From: Chloroflexota bacterium
GTDB lineage: Bacteria > Chloroflexota > Anaerolineae > Anaerolineales > Villigracilaceae
NCBI GenBank assembly: GCA_029782225.1
Contig: JAKOVF010000178.1
Location: forward strand, 24,557-88,556
Reading direction: 5' to 3'
DNA length: 64,000 nucleotides
The position numbers and the translations under genes were made by a program. The notes below the pieces were generated by a model, which was not told the origin of the DNA, did not search any database, and saw nothing but the letters and a program-made list of their open reading frames with translations. Below, piece after piece: positions 63,462 through 64,000 of this stretch; positions within the stretch are counted from its first letter, which is position 1, and each line of letters starts with the position of its first letter.

Positions 63462-63977
63462 ATGGGAAGGGCTAAATTGAGAAAATATGTATTGCTAATC
63501 GCGGCAATTATCGCTGTAATAGTGTCAGGTTGTCAAAACGCCAATGGAGCAACTCCTATGCCAAATACATCGCAGAATAATTTGCCTGTCATCAAAACGG
63601 ATGATGAGCATTTACAAATCGAGAGAAGCGATGGTACAGTAGCGCCAGCCTATGAAATTGTTGCGGGAAATGGCTTTGTACTGGATACATCAGGTTATGA
63701 AATCCAGATACCGTCGAATTTGAATATTTCTCAGCCTAATATGATTCAAGTTGTTCTCGATAATGACAAAATGTATTACGTCAATTGGGAAGTTGGAAAA
63801 ACTTCATATACAATTACTTCAGATACGCTCCGTCCGCTACAAAACTCAAAACCTTTTGGCGTTTTGCAGTCAGGTCAAACAATAGTGGTTGCAGTTGGTT
63901 TTTTGGATAACAACGGGCAAACCACAGGTCAAGTTGCTTTTTATCCGCTATGGTACGCAATGATTGATGTTCAATGA
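63462..63977 (+). CDS. Unknown lipoprotein, probable first gene cassette
   Basis: 171 residues from the ATG at 63462 with GGAG upstream (a GTG at 63438 is the alternative). A basic N-terminus and hydrophobic helix end in lipobox VSGC, so the mature protein would be lipid-anchored. The rest is mostly beta-strand-like with no family I recognise. Base composition is visibly richer in A and T than the genes around intI, as expected of a mobile cassette. It starts 42 nt after the GTTGGGC core and on the strand of Pc. The attC that should follow lies at or past the window edge. Confidence 0.75.
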   Translation: MGRAKLRKYVLLIAAIIAVIVSGCQNANGATPMPNTSQNNLPVIKTDDEHLQIERSDGTVAPAYEIVAGNGFVLDTSGYEIQIPSNLNISQPNMIQVVLDNDKMYYVNWEVGKTSYTITSDTLRPLQNSKPFGVLQSGQTIVVAVGFLDNNGQTTGQVAFYPLWYAMIDVQ

Positions 63978-64000
63978 TGTTGTTTGCTTTGAAACACCAA

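Overview
The window looks like a piece of a Chloroflexota chromosome, most likely class Anaerolineae. This is inferred from gene content: long runs of tandem GAF-domain proteins, non-pyrrolysine MttB paralogues with a corrinoid protein, TrmFO, and short palindromic intergenic repeats. No rRNA or tRNA is present to settle it. Coding density is high and most genes sit in tightly spaced operons.

Region 1 (1-20761, + strand) is one long signalling operon, cut at its 5' end by the window edge. Eight related proteins follow one another. Each has an N-terminal membrane or sensory part, a coiled coil, one full GAF domain, one degenerate GAF domain and a C-terminal stub resembling the start of a third GAF, and none has an output domain. 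They are followed by a ParA-type ATPase, a 1493-residue hybrid histidine kinase (GAF, four PAS, GAF, HisKA, HATPase, two receivers) and a threonine-synthase-like PLP enzyme fused to a receiver domain. I read this as a candidate undescribed sensory complex: many sensors feeding one kinase, a ParA ATPase that could position it, and a metabolic enzyme as a possible phosphorylation target. The gene content is seen; the function is inferred.

Region 2 (20868-32175) holds an EamA transporter, a strong bidirectional terminator, a three-gene two-component operon on the - strand (two NtrB-like kinases and an OmpR-type regulator), then on the + strand trmFO, an M28 peptidase or glutaminyl-cyclase homologue, another histidine kinase, hflX and a small membrane protein.

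Region 3 (32283-44122, + strand) is a corrinoid methyltransferase cluster: a GntR/FCD regulator, one corrinoid protein, four MttB-superfamily methyltransferases without pyrrolysine, an S9 peptidase, an M20 amidohydrolase and a methyl-THF:corrinoid methyltransferase. It probably demethylates quaternary amines and passes methyl groups to tetrahydrofolate. Its intergenic gaps carry several families of palindromic repeats.

Region 4 (44216-61811) contains a lipoprotein alpha/beta hydrolase, a pseudokinase fused to a TolB-like propeller, a SET-domain protein, a 1452-residue secreted repeat protein, then - strand genes: pckA with an aminotransferase, an HD-GYP protein with a DNRLRE-type surface protein, and rpmF-fabD with a phospholipase-D-like lipoprotein. 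rpmF has a consensus TTGACA-N17-TATAAT promoter.

Region 5 (61928-64000) is the platform of an integron: intI on the - strand, a candidate cassette promoter pointing the other way, a candidate attI, and a first, AT-richer cassette encoding an unknown lipoprotein. The array would continue past the window edge.
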